From: Hydnum rufescens UP504
Taxonomy: Eukaryota > Basidiomycota > Agaricomycetes > Cantharellales > Hydnaceae
Length of the DNA stretch: 64,000 bases
Reading direction: 5' to 3'
Assembly (NCBI GenBank): GCA_014904985.1
Contig: MU128964.1
Location: 196,582 to 260,581 of the forward strand
In this document: positions 48,311-60,114 of the stretch, piece after piece
Position numbering within the stretch: the first letter of the stretch is position 1
Layout of the letters: the number at the start of each line of letters is the position of its first letter
Notes under the pieces: model-generated
What the model was told of the DNA's origin: nothing
The model's input: only the letters and a program-made list of their open reading frames with translations
Databases searched by the model: none
Program-made: the position numbers and the translations under genes

Positions 48311-48977
48311 TGGAAAAATTGGTGTTGTCGAAGACGATTGGGCTTGAGATCGTGGAGATGCTCGCGGGAAAGCGAAATCACTTCCTGGAGATCTGACAAT
48401 TATTATACTGCTATAAGAAACTCAGCTGTCAAGGGTGACAAGTCGGCCGATGCCGTTCGGCCGACGTAAACAGTCATTATTATGTAAGGCCTTTGTTCCT
48501 CGACATCATATGCGCCTACCGCGATTGTACATGAGAATCTCTAATAGCAGCTTTCTTACAATAATTGAGACATGTAATGGGGAACATGTACCCATCGACA
48601 ACGGCGGTAGTGGTATCATAGGAGGACTAGCGGTACGCTGTAAAAGAGAATCCAATAGTAGTTCTAGTCTCCACCACCGCGATTACCTAGGTACAGCAAT
48701 TGTGAACGATGCAACTGCAACTGCCCACTTACATGAAGTCCGTGGACTCCCGATACTCGGCCGGCCAACTTCCCTAAGAGTTATCTTCTTCCGGTCCACC
48801 AATAGGAGTCTTTCCCATTGAACCTCATTTGCCAGAAACCGTGATAGACACTCGTGGCATGTCCACTTGAGCAAGCATGGTTTCATTCGGCCCAAGAAAT
48901 GTCTTTTATCTCCGAATAAATGCGCATACTGTGCTCCCTGTGTTTCTACATCTCGATGAGCAGAATGGACACGCAGA
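48311..48977. other. intergenic, LEU1 upstream region
   Basis: Head-to-head spacer of about 670 bases likely holding the LEU1 promoter. A plus-strand frame at 48435-48821 has no recognisable features. I did not find a convincing CCGNNNNCGG Leu3-type site. Confidence 0.35.
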
Positions 48978-50391
48978 ATGGATGACCGAAGCCGTCCTGC
49001 AACAAGTCGTCGAGGATCTCCGTCCGCTGTAGGTATCTCCGCGTATTTGTCGCGTCCTGATCCGCCCTTGACGCCACAGTATAGTATTGGCCCAAAGATC
49101 CGCGCAGAAGATGCTGCGGCCTCTACCCCAGGTCCGGCTGCTAAGAAAACCTCAGGAGTCGATGTATATCGTGGATGTGAGCCTCACGTACCCTATCGAG
49201 TTTCTCGCGATCTGACTAGTCCCCAGCCACATATCAGTTTGGGTATTATCTCCAGAAGGCAGAGCATCATAGCCTGCTTATCAAGGTGGGCCACAGCTCC
49301 GATATATAAATAATCTTCCCAATATTCACGTCTCTCCAGTCCCGGAATTTCGCCCCTATGAATAAAGAAGCACAGAGGCCGCCGTCTTTGTCCCCTGAAA
49401 CTCGTCCCCAGCCGACCCCGACCCCAGATCCCCCTCAGCCCCCTCGTATCGGATCAAAAGCACCAAAGCAACCCCCCAGACGAGGTGTTAAACGACGAAG
49501 AATTGCCACTTCAGACGAAGAGGAGCTGTCAGATCGCGAAAGTGGGCAGGAAGACCAACTTCCTCCCAATGAGGGTGTCAATTCGATTCCAACACGAAGA
49601 TCCCAAAGGTCACGAAGACCTGCTCACACTTACAAAGAGCCTGATGATGACCTTATGGGAGATGTGGAGATGGACGACGGCGATAATAGCGATTCTAGTG
49701 TCCCTGCACCTCACCAAAGACCATTGTTTCTCGAAGAAGACGATGATAGTGCTACTCGCATTGCCAAGGCAGAACCAACAGACGATGTGCCCCTGACGGC
49801 AGCGCAGCCCAACACGGCCGCGGATCCGTTCGTAATAGACGAGGACGAGGACACGGATGCGAAGAAGATGCAGCTCAACATCAGATACGAGGGCTTTAGC
49901 ATTACATCTTGGCGTCTTTGTCTCATAGTCCAGCCATACCCTCCCCTTCCCAGGGTGCGTCTACATCCGCTACTTCGTCACTCCTGCGGGCTCGACAATC
50001 AAGCATTGTACAATTTGTGCGAAATGGGACGGAAGCCCCTGAGGGGCGTCCGCGACTAGGCTCCACACCTCTTTTTCGGGAACCCACACCCGTCGTTCGA
50101 GATCGCACGCCGCTTTTTCGAGAACCGACTCCACTCTTTCGCGAACCCACACCCTACGAAGGGAATCGAAACCCGGACATTCGCAATGTGCCTCTCGGCG
50201 TTCCGGGGCTCGAGCAAATCTACAATGACGACGACGGACCTGCAGATGAAAGTCTCCACCGCTTTAAACAGTTTACTCAGTCCTTCACTCAGACGAGGTC
50301 GAACGTGGATGGAATCGGTGCCACTGGAGAAGACGCCGACGCTGATGAAGATGGCTTCTTCATGGGCGATGCAGATGAGAGGAATGACTAG
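48978..50391 (+). CDS. hypothetical acidic, basic-patch nuclear-like protein
   Basis: Not recognised. A possible first exon from ATG 48978 has PPLTPQYSIGPKIRAEDAAA. A main exon around 49345-49910 is Pro-rich, then has RRGVKRRRIATSDEEELSD (nuclear-signal-like), alternating acidic runs, and a short globular block MQLNIRYEGFSI. After a frame change, by intron or indel near 49900, the protein continues IPSPSQGASTSATSSLLRAR. It then has TPLFREPTP-like repeats (50069-50155), IRNVPLGVPGLEQIYNDDD and an acidic end DGFFMGDADERND, stopping at 50391. The composition suggests a nuclear protein. The linkage of the first exon is uncertain. Confidence 0.55.
50069..50155 (+). repeat. short coding repeat, TPLFREPTP-type
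   Basis: Three to four imperfect copies of a unit encoding TPLFREPTP or TPVVRDRTP, with unit DNA close to acaccgctttttcgagaacc. It lies within the acidic hypothetical gene. Confidence 0.7.
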
Positions 50392-50464
50392 TTCTCCATA
50401 AATTACATTGGATCTTTCTTGCATTATCCACAAAAACCATATAATACATAATGATGGAGGAGGA

Positions 50465-53091
50465 TCACGCACGGCCAATCTCCTTAAGGATCTCCATTCT
50501 CCGGACCTCTGCAACGGGTCGGAACCCCTCGACACTCATCTCAAATATCCCAAGGCCACCAGACGCGGCTCTAAGCCGAGTCGAATATCTGAGCATCTTA
50601 CTGAGCGGCGCCACGGCATGCACGGAACGCCTCATCTGCGGGGTCGATGAGGCCTGTGAGAGCGAGACGGAAGAAGGCGTCATCCACGCTGGAGGGATGT
50701 ATACCCCGTCTTCATCATACCCTATCTCCTCTTCTCCGCTCCCAGATTCCGGCGATGCACCAACAGACCCCAGGTCGAGTATTTCGCCCAAATTCTCCGT
50801 AAGATCCTTGACAACCCTTCCAATGCTCTCTTCGGGGACGTCGACTTTGACGCGCATATAAGGTTCCATGACGTCCCCGGGGCCTGCATCCTTAATCACG
50901 CGTCGCAGTGCAGCAGTGGCAGCCCGACAAGTGCAGAAGGCGGACTTCCATCGTCTAGAAGCGCAACGCGCACCTGGACATGGACAGCAGAGAGAGAGAG
51001 CCCTGTATGCGGACTGACAGAGAGGGCGTTCGCTATACCTTGCAACATAGGGAACAAGGGCGAATCGGGAGATATTCTATCGTCTGGAGTGTTCGGATTC
51101 GGGAGGGATTTGCCCGAAGTGTCGACGACGAGATTCCCATCCCATCCCCTGTCACTGCGTTCAGACTCTCGCTCCTTATCGGTCATAGGACGAACAGCAA
51201 GTTTGACTGTCGCACCAACTCGGGTGCCTGAAATGTCCTTCTCCCACCGCTCCTCGACATTGATTGGCCCAGGGTCTGAACCCAGGTTGAACCCGAGAGT
51301 TTCACGATAGCTCACACGACGTTTCCCGAATTGGCAACGTACCTCCCATTCATCTCGAAGTCTCCCTTCGACAATCTCAAGATGCAACTCCCCTAGACCA
51401 TGCACTAACGTCTGCCCCTCTTCTTCATCTTCGGTGACACGAAGCGAAGGATCTGTGCGTGATAACGCCAGCAGAGCAGCTTTGACCGGCTGTACATCTG
51501 ATTGCGAGTGTGGGATAACCGAGGCGGAAATAACGGACGGGGGAGGTACAATATTACGGAGTACCTTATCAGTTGCTGTTTTGGAGAGCGTCTTGTCGGT
51601 CCATGCTGTAGATACGAGGGTATCGCCTGTTCGCGTGTGCTTTAAACCGAGGATAACTCCAACAGACCCAAACGGTAGAGACTCCACTATTTCTGGTCTT
51701 GATGCGTATAATAGAACAAGTTTGGATATCCTTTCACGCTGACGGGAGGATGTGTTGTATAGCATTGTCTGGCGAGTCAACGTTCCTGTGGCTCGCCCAT
51801 CAGCAGCTAAATAACTATCTGGTACAGTGAACTCACCCGAGTAAACCCGGACAAAGGTCATCCAACCACGCTGCTTGTCCCATCCTACCTTCCAGGCTAG
51901 CAGCTCTACGTCTCCATGATTACTTGACACGACATCTTGGGGATGAACATCAACCGGATTGGCGAGCAGAGCACCAACATAGTTGAGGGCTAACTCTGTT
52001 CCTACATGGCGAAGTGCTGCGCCACAAAGGACAGGAAGAACAGACTTGTCTAGTGTAAGTTGCCGAAGTGCCGCCAGCATATCCCGAGCCGACAGTGAGA
52101 GATATGGAGACGGTGACGAAGGCAACGAAAGGAACTGTGACATGAGAGCAGGGGATAGAAGACATAGAGAATCCACTAGAGCTTCGCGAGCAGGCAGCAG
52201 TTCGAGAAGGATAGGATGTGAAGGAGGAAAAATGGGCGAAGATTCTAGGAACTCTGCTGTTCGTGGGAGCGGATGCCGACTCAACTCCCCCTTCATATTC
52301 CATTGCCAGACTTCCCAATTTACTAAATCAACGATGCCTTTGACCCCGGGCTCTCCAGTGTTGTAGTGCGCTGCGTCGAAGGATGCAACAGGAAGAGTCA
52401 ACAAAAGGGGGCTTGGATGTAGTCTATTAGCTAAGATGGAACGAATGGATGACCTGAGGGAGGCGCCCGGTCGGTCTAGTTTATTGAGGAATATGAGACG
52501 GGTAGGGACGTCATGTCTGAGAGACGCGATGGTATGAATCAGTCACGGAGGAGGACGGAATTTGATATCCTCACCTGTGAAGGCTCACCTGTCCAATTGT
52601 CGCCAAACGCCTAGTGTCTGGCCTTCGACACCCTCCACGGCATCCATAAGAACGACAGCACCGTCAATTACTCGACTGGCACTCTCCACCTCCATCCCAA
52701 AATCGACATGTCCTGGAGTATCGATGAGATTAAAGGTCCAATCCTGCCATTTTACTGGGATACTAGCAGACTGAATGGTGATACCGCGCTCTCGCTCTGC
52801 CGGTAAAAAGTCTGTGGTTGTACTTCCTGAATCAACAGTGCCAGGAGACGTAACGTAAGACGATGCATGGAGGATGGACTCTGTCAGTGTCGTTTTTCCC
52901 GAGTCTAAATATGTAAATGTAGTCAAAAAAATGTGCTCAGAATATTCAGCCTTGCCCCAGACCGATGTGAGCCAAAAGTGCAATATTCTAATTTTTTCAG
53001 GGATTGCAAGTGCTGGTGTCGTTATGTTACGAGCCAGTCGTATCCTCGCGATCTGTCTGCATGCTGTCAAAACAGATGGAGACCGATGCAT
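50465..53091 (-). CDS. MEF2: mitochondrial elongation factor G2 (ribosome-releasing factor 2)
   Basis: GTPase that with RRF recycles mitochondrial ribosomes. ATG 53091 opens a basic, presumably mitochondrial leader ([20 protein letters not shown]). The G1 loop is split by an intron: NIALLAHI, then [12 protein letters not shown]. Then come [19 protein letters not shown] (G2), [10 protein letters not shown] (G3), and after another intron [12 protein letters not shown] (G4). The long exon holds the insert [17 protein letters not shown], domain II, and [17 protein letters not shown] of domain III. The C-terminus is [40 protein letters not shown] and a stop at 50465. Two one-base losses break the frame, near 52986 before NIALLAH and at 50923-50925 before [14 protein letters not shown]. 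Both look like homopolymer indels. Confidence 0.9.
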
Positions 53092-53130
53092 TTGCTAGCG
53101 AGTCTACTGTCGGCAGGTTCCGAACTGATA

Positions 53131-55925
53131 ATGTCTATACCCACCCTCGATCTTGTATCCTCACTTGACCAGTACGAGAACGATGTCGCAGGATGGCTTA
53201 ACCATATTTTGGACGAAAAAATGGGGGACTCGTCGGAATCTGAGGCGTCACAGCCTGATCTCGCCGCGCTCGACCAACGCGTCTCGTATCTCTCTACTCG
53301 TGTTCAGGTCCTAACGCAGGATACGGCAACCCATCTCGAGCAGACCATTGAGGACATATCTAGGACGGTCCCTCGTCTTACATATGATCTTCAGTTTATG
53401 CGAGAATCGGGCTTGTCTCTACAGCTTGGTCTCAAAGGAATCGAAAACAAGACGCGGTCGACGTCTGCGGACGATCCTACGACTGCTGCATTAGAGCGCC
53501 TTCACTTCCTTTCTACCATAAAGTCTCGTATGGAGGCATCACGAGACGTTCTACGAGAGGCTGAAAGCTGGAGTGTCCTCGAATCGGAAGTCTCTGGCCT
53601 TATTTCCGTTGAATCGTACGCTAAGGCGGGCGAACGCCTGGCGGAGGCGAACAAGAGCATGGTCGTCTTCCAGAACACTTCCGAATATGAAAGTCGGCGA
53701 GCGTTGATGATAAGTTTGCAAAACCAGTTGGAGGCAGCTGTTAGTTCAGCTCTTGTTGCCGCCATCAACTCTCGAGATGTCACCGCATGTCGGACATACT
53801 TCTCTATTTTCGGGAACATCCAACGAGAAACTGAATTCCGTAATTATTATAATGGATCACGTCGAGCAGACCTTGTTACTTCTTGGCAGGCTGCATCTCT
53901 ACTCGACTGCGACGAACCCATGACCTCTTCAACCCCCCTCTCCCTTTTTCTGAATTCTTCCGGAGGTTCCTTGCCGATCTTCTCACTCGGGTCGCAGAAG
54001 AACAAACGAACATTCCTGCCATCTTCCCTGACCCCCAGCCCAGTTTATCTGCTTTTATACAATCTACCCTGGATGCTTTAGCTCCATCCCTCAGCCAACG
54101 TTTAGCTGAAGTGTCCGAGTATTATGGGGCTGCAGCTCTACCGGAGTTGATAAAATCATTCCGTATGGCTGAAGAATTCGCTGTCTCTGTAGACCAGATC
54201 ATGGGCAAGATTGGTTATTCGGCCTTATTCTTGGCCCATCATTCTCCATCTTCGCCCGCTGTTGAAGAAGCAACCGGACACTCTAGACGGTTATCGAAGA
54301 GGATATCGATGTCTCGGAGGATTGGAGCGGGGAAAACGCCAACGGCACCGAGCGTGAATGTCCTTAGTGGGGGCGGAGGTGGATGGGAAAATGCCCTATT
54401 CGAGTCGTTCATTGATATTCAGACTGAGTACTCGGCCTTTGAAAACCGCCTCATCGACAGGGAGCTGGCCAGGATAACAACTTCACTTCTGGAATCAGCT
54501 CGAAATACTTCATCGGATGCTTCGCGAATTTTACAAGAGCGATCTGCCGCCGTATTCGGGATGGTAGAAGAGTCGCTGAACCGATGCATCATATTTACGC
54601 ATGGATATGGTGCAGTAGGACTGGTCGACGCGATCAACTACACGTTCAAAACCTTCCTTGAGGCATCCCAGCGTGATCTAATTCCTCGAATACGGCAATC
54701 TGGTTCGGGTCAGAATGGACGACTGTCATCACCGTCGACCACACTCTCACCAACTAGCGGCACTGCGGCAGACACGTTCGAGGAGCTCGATTACGCGCCC
54801 GAGGATTGGAGTGACTTTCAACTCGCACTGCACCTTCTCGAGACCTGCCGGGTTATACGTGAGCGACTTTTGGTCTTCGAGGTCAAAGTGAAGTCGACCC
54901 TCGTTCAGGTGTCCACTTCCTTCCGACTCGCACGGGCTGATCCGCATGGGCTGTACCTAAGTGGAACAACTCGAGGAGAGGCTGAATTATTGTTGCAATC
55001 CTCCCTTAACTCGGCTGAGCTCCATACACTGTTAGACACCATAGACCCGACTGGTGGCACTTCAGAGAGCCCTGTTAATGGTGTTGTATTCGGTACTGCT
55101 CTCAACGTCGTCAGGAATTTCACCCGGGCATGTCAGCTTTGCCTCCAAAATATCATTTTGAAACCTCTACATGCACATCTGAGCTCGTATGCTACATCTT
55201 CCATCTGGTCTTCCGCGGATCCGGAGGGCACCAGAGGGGCATTCGATTTGCACATTCCCTCCTTTTCTCTCTCACCATCGCCGGTCATCCTGCGCGTAGC
55301 AGAAGGATTGCTCAATCTCCCCAGGTTGTTCGAAGTCTACGCAGATGACGATGCACTTGCATTCTCCATCGAATCTCTCCCATTTGTTGACGAAGAATCT
55401 TTACTTTCACTAGCCGAAAGCGAGCCGCCACGCTCACCAAGAGACGATCGGCCTGGAGCATCTCGTCGGCAATCAGCCTCGCCCCCCTCCTCCCTCAGGC
55501 GCCTCTCTATTGCCTCTACCTCATCGATCCCGATCCCAATTCAACCTGGTTCCCCTACTTCCATGCCAGCCCTCTCCCCCGAGATGGTTACGTCTACATG
55601 GCTCTATTCCCTCACACATTCCCTCCTCTCACATCTCACGTCCGATGTCCTCCCTTCAGTGAAGACCCTCTCAGCACACGGAGCGGCGCAGTTATCCTCC
55701 GATCTCGCATATCTCTCCAATATTATTCGGGCACTAAACGTCGAGTTCGACGATCTGGAACGGTGGAAAGAACTGGTGGATTTAAAAGACGACGAAGGCA
55801 GGAGAAGGTATGAGGCAAAGGGCGCGGAAGCTAGGCTTGGTGACGGTGGAGGCCAGGAGTCTGGAAAACGAATCTGGGATGCAGTGGCGAGGATGAGGGG
55901 GTGGGATTCCCCCTCACAAACGTGA
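53131..55925 (+). CDS. COG7: conserved oligomeric Golgi complex subunit 7
   Basis: Tethering-complex subunit for retrograde vesicle traffic in the Golgi. ATG 53131 gives MSIPTLDLVSSLDQYENDVA and GWLNHILDEK. A helical region follows with LSTRVQVLTQDTATHLEQT, ISRTVPRLTYDLQFMRESG, LERLHFLSTIKSRMEASRDV and SRRADLVTSWQAASLLD. The frame then shifts at the C6 run 53933-53938, and PPLPFSEFFRRFLADLLTRV continues the family sequence. Further on are LAEVSEYYGAAALPELIKSF, AEEFAVSVDQIMGKIG, QRDLIPRI and DLAYLSNIIRALNVEFDDLE, ending at 55925. No intron is obvious. The start lies only 39 bases from that of MEF2 on the other strand. Confidence 0.85.
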
Positions 55926-56053
55926 CAATTTATAATCCGCATCTTGGTGATGTACCGAGGCTTATTTGGGGCAGTGGCTCTTTTTCAACCGCAAGGGCAA
56001 TGCCGATACATGTGTGAAGGAAATTTGCTCGAAGAGCCGACCTCGGCGTGCGA

Positions 56054-57609
56054 TTATTCAGAGCTGAAGTATGCAAGCTCGAGGCCGATAGCTCGTATTG
56101 GCTTAGATCGATTGGAGAAATCGGAGACAACTCCAAGACTGACGAGAGTCTTGCCAATTCGTCCTTCCCACATGAGGGACACGTCCTATGCGAAAGCGTA
56201 AGTGACGATACGTAAATACTCAAGAGGGGAATAAGTGGCGAACGGTATTGGTGGACATCCTCGCTTTAACAACGCCTTGGACGCCATCTGTGCTCGCATC
56301 ACTCGCATCATCGAAGGCATCGATCTGGGGCAGAGCTGGAGACGAAACCGCGACAGCGCTCGACGCTCTGTTACCGGTGTGATTCAGAGATCTTCGCCCG
56401 GCGCGCCGGATCCACCATTCGGCACCCATAGTCCACTCGCTCTCATAGCTGTACAGGTTGAAATCAAAACGAGAGCACAGCGAGAGATCCCGGGAAACTC
56501 GTGCGGCATAGGCGGTGGACAGATGCCCCATCATGGGATTGAAAATGGCAGTTAACGTTGTTGGAGGCTGAGTAGGTATCGTCGGAGAAGATGATAATTG
56601 AGAAGAAGGGGAGTAGCATCTGGAAGGGTCGTAAATCTCAAACCCGTCGACACTGTAATCATGGTGAATAAATCATGTTAGAATCTGGATAAAACGCACC
56701 TACCTCCTGCACTCTTCTCCTTCGCACTGAAATATACCTCGGCACCGGCAGAAAATCTACCACGGAGCCCACCTTCCATTGCATCTTCTTCATCGACGCG
56801 TTTCTCGCCCCGACCGACAACTCTTTCACGTACATCTTCTTCGCCGGCAAGACGGCCGAAATTATGCAGTACGCGTGCACCCAACATTCCATCATCGGCA
56901 CTCCATGTGTACTCGGTGCTCCACCTCCCAGTATCATGTTGCAAATTGATCATGACATTATTCGCGCCACCCAGTCCAGAATTACCTTTCAATGGTCGGG
57001 CATAGACTGGAGACAGGGATCCGAAATAACAGAGATGAGACCTTGGAGCGTAGACGAAAGCCTAGTAGAGTACAAGCATCCAAGCGGGAAGTCGGGATAT
57101 AATAGCGGCCGTAGAGAAGATAATCTAATGGATAGGAGTCATTGACCAACGAGTGAAGCACTGCACTTCGAGGTAACTTGCCTCTCGTGTCCACTCGTTC
57201 ACCACCAAGCCATTCCTCGGACTTCCCTTCTGGTTTCCGCGGAAGATCATAGACTTTGAATCGCTCGACAACATCTTTGAGCCTCACATCGCTGGAGCTT
57301 CGCAAATTAAGGTCGCAAGAAGTGAAAATGTATCCGACAGAACCATTGAGTGAAGGGAGTGCGTTCATGGAGTACGTCGTCTTGAACAATGGATTAGGGG
57401 ATTTGGATATATGGAAGTGCACACCCCGAGGAACGGGAAAATCGAGGATCGCTGATATATACCAAGGACGATTGAGCGTAGAACAATTTGAAACATAAAT
57501 ATGACCCCTCACCTGCGGAAGAGCGTGTAAGATTTGAGTATAAATTGTCCTCGTTCCATCCAGTCGCCTTGTAGTACTTTTGGAGTATAATAGATGCATA
57601 CGGATGCAT
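56054..57609 (-). CDS. MDM10: mitochondrial outer-membrane beta-barrel MDM10
   Basis: ERMES subunit linking mitochondria to the ER, and a SAM-complex partner. ATG 57609 gives [20 protein letters not shown] and [11 protein letters not shown]. After an intron (about 57460-57520) come [60 protein letters not shown] and [18 protein letters not shown]. Then follow [110 protein letters not shown], and the final beta strand [20 protein letters not shown]. The stop is at 56054-56056. Several introns are present. It is convergent with COG7, 128 bases apart. Confidence 0.93.
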
Positions 57610-57931
57610 GGGGCTGCTGGATCGGCAGTGTCCGCAAGTGGATCTGGACATAGCACGAGGTCACACTAGCAGCTACCAAAAAATTTTCCATTGCAGGTGT
57701 CAAACCGCCCATTGTTGGGCTAGCTCACATGCTGTGAAATACTTTCTTTGCTGGCATACAGTAGTCACCTTCAAAAAGGCATAAATAATGTAGTAACACT
57801 AGACAGCAAAGAGGATATGTATTGTGAATTGTGTCGTGGGGTAACAAAAAAAATACATATTGTCCAATGAGTAAGTTGTCAGGGAATCACACTTGGAGCA
57901 CCCAAAATTCCACATAGCGGCTGCAGAGGAT
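57610..57931. other. intergenic spacer
   Basis: MDM10 upstream region on one side and the 3' end of the Cys-rich gene on the other. AT-rich patches only; no feature recognised. Confidence 0.35.
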
Positions 57932-59150
57932 TCAGTTGTTCTCGTACTCCCCTAAAACTCGCAATATAAGCTCGGTCACACCCAGAAATCCGGCCAAAGT
58001 GGCATTGTATTCCTGTGCCATCACCTGGGTGGCTTTCTGCACTTCAGCTGCGCCCAATATCAATGCAGAATGATAATCGGAGAGAGATTGAAATCGGGGC
58101 ACGACAGGCAACTGTGGGGGTTGGGCAATGGGGGGTTCCTGCAAAGGGGTGACAGAGTGTGGGGCCGTCAGGGATGGATCAGTGCCGTGGATTGGCATGC
58201 AAATGGGAGAGGTAGCCCCCGGGTTGCGGGATGGCTCATCTGGGACCAGAGGGACTGCAATGTGGGGATCCACATCAACCACAGCATTGGTATCTGGCTC
58301 TTTGTTTTCCTTGTGGTGAGGGAGACCAAGAGAAGATAGGAGAAGAAGGCTAGCTTCAGATTCCTTGCCAGTGCCAGATGCTGCCCTGTGGTTTCGGTGG
58401 ATTGATGACCTCATAGGACGGAGTGAGGGACCGGCCTCAGCCTGATGCTGGTCAATGTTGGAGTCTTCACTAGGCTCATCATCTCTTTCCGCGACAGTCC
58501 CCCCGCCCCGTGCAGCCTTATGCCTTTTACCCGGGCGACTGCCAGAGCCTCGGGGCTTCCGTTTCCGGGCCGGAGATGGTGCAGCACCCCCCTTTTCATG
58601 AGGAAGCTTGGAACGGAGTGCGTGCAATGAGGCTAGCAGGCCGTGCATCCGCACAAGGCGATCAAATTCATCCATGTCCTTCTGATCGATCTCGCCCGCC
58701 ATGACCTTTCGCACTGATTCTAGCTCCTCGAGCGGCAGGGGCTGATCTTCCTCCCGGATTACTTGTAACAATTGAGCCTGTGGCTGAGCATGAGCTAGTC
58801 CCTCCTTGCCTGGGACATGTCTGAACACTTACAAAGCAGCGTCGTCGAAGCCGCGCAGAGGTAATATTCCTGTGATTGACACAAAGACCAATGAGATCCA
58901 TAAGGGGCATATTGGCAGTGGCGAGATGTGCGGCAGTCGGGTGTTTGGGTGTTCAGCACGGTGGTTGTGAGACTGTCCTAGGTTGAAGGTGTCGAAATAG
59001 GACGATAGTTGGAGTTGCAGAACACAGACTTTGCATCCGGTGCACTGGGTAGCCACGCCAGACGCGCAACGATCCCCGCTACCTTTGCACTCGTCTACTC
59101 TGCACCAGTTCGCCTGGCAAAACGTCTGCGGAGATTAATTTAAAATCCGA
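57932..59150 (-). CDS. hypothetical protein with Cys-rich N-terminus
   Basis: Not recognised. An upstream exon near 59020-59130 encodes a Cys-rich block: FCQANWCRVDECKGSGDRC followed by TQCTGCKVCV. The spacing somewhat resembles degenerate Zn-binding motifs of Agaricomycete families but is unproven. The long exon (57932-58828) has LPLEELESVRKVMAGEIDQK, DEFDRLVRMHGLLASLHALR, a basic patch PARKRKPRGSGSRPGKRH and a disordered middle. It ends in an amphipathic block SDYHSALILGAAEVQKATQV and LAGFLGVTELILRVLGEYE before the stop at 57932. The basic patch suggests nuclear location. The exon linkage and start are uncertain. Confidence 0.5.
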
Positions 59151-59159
59151 AAGCAACTG

Positions 59160-60114
59160 GTAGTATTCGGTAGTGAGAAATATTTCCAAATGCACACAAC
59201 CCGTTCCACCATGGAATGCTCCTTTCCAGTGCTAGTAGGGATGTACAATGTGTGATCCCTTCTAACTATCATTCTGGTCTCGAAGCACCAGTTGAGGGGT
59301 GGCAATGCTCTGTGTCGCGACGGTGCATGGTCACGTGTCGCAGATACACCGGTATATCGCCCAAATACTTGCCCCGGCTTCGCACTTGTGGGGTTCAGTG
59401 GATTCCCAATTTGATAGCTGAGCTACTTGCTTTGTTGTATGGGGTGAAAGATATCGATCATACTCGTGTTTTACCCCACGTGACTCATGGGTACATCGAT
59501 CCTGTTATCTGGTCTCAGGCAAGAACCATCCCAAATATTCTAACTGTCCAAATGTTTCCGGATTGTAATGCTGTTGGGATAGGCAATCTTGCCTCGATTA
59601 CATATGACATATCCTATATCTCTCAATTCTATAGGTAGCCAACGGTCGTGTGACACCGTTCGTACCTACGTTACTTTGCCATTTCCTAGGCATGTATATT
59701 ACAAGATTTTGTAACCAAATGGGTGATTCATTTCATGGGCGAAAGAATACACTGTCTTTCTCTCTCATGAAGCGTTCTCAGATAGAATTCTTGGTGACAG
59801 GTTGCATAGCAACGATGGGCCCCAAGTCAAAACAGCACCCAGAACTTACCACGATATATAGAATAGGTAGGGGTGTAGGATGTGAATACCCCACATCTCC
59901 CCCAGTTCATCCCTGCAAAACCGAGCCGAATTTCTTAATTGGCATCAGGGCAGTACCTACATTCCATCGTAGTCATAACAAACGGATAAATGCTCCACAT
60001 GGATATCAAATTGACTCATGCTAGCCAGTCAGCCTATCCCCGAGAAAACGAGCGAACATATTTTACAATCGCGTCGCACCATCCCTGGCGCTATATGCAC
60101 CGCGCAGGTTTCAT
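59160..60114. other. unassigned region
   Basis: About 950 bases. Plus-strand frames at 59216-59638 and 59650-60024 lack recognisable motifs and have composition no different from their shadows. I call no gene. Confidence 0.35.

Noticed and set aside
50465..53091. MEF2 considered a pseudogene because of two frame breaks
   Set aside because: Conserved sequence resumes perfectly after each one-base change, with no premature stops otherwise. The same type of indel affects URA3, PUS7 and COG7.
59216..60024. Two plus-strand open frames between the Cys-rich gene and the paraoxonase-like gene
   Set aside because: No family motif and no supporting splice structure.
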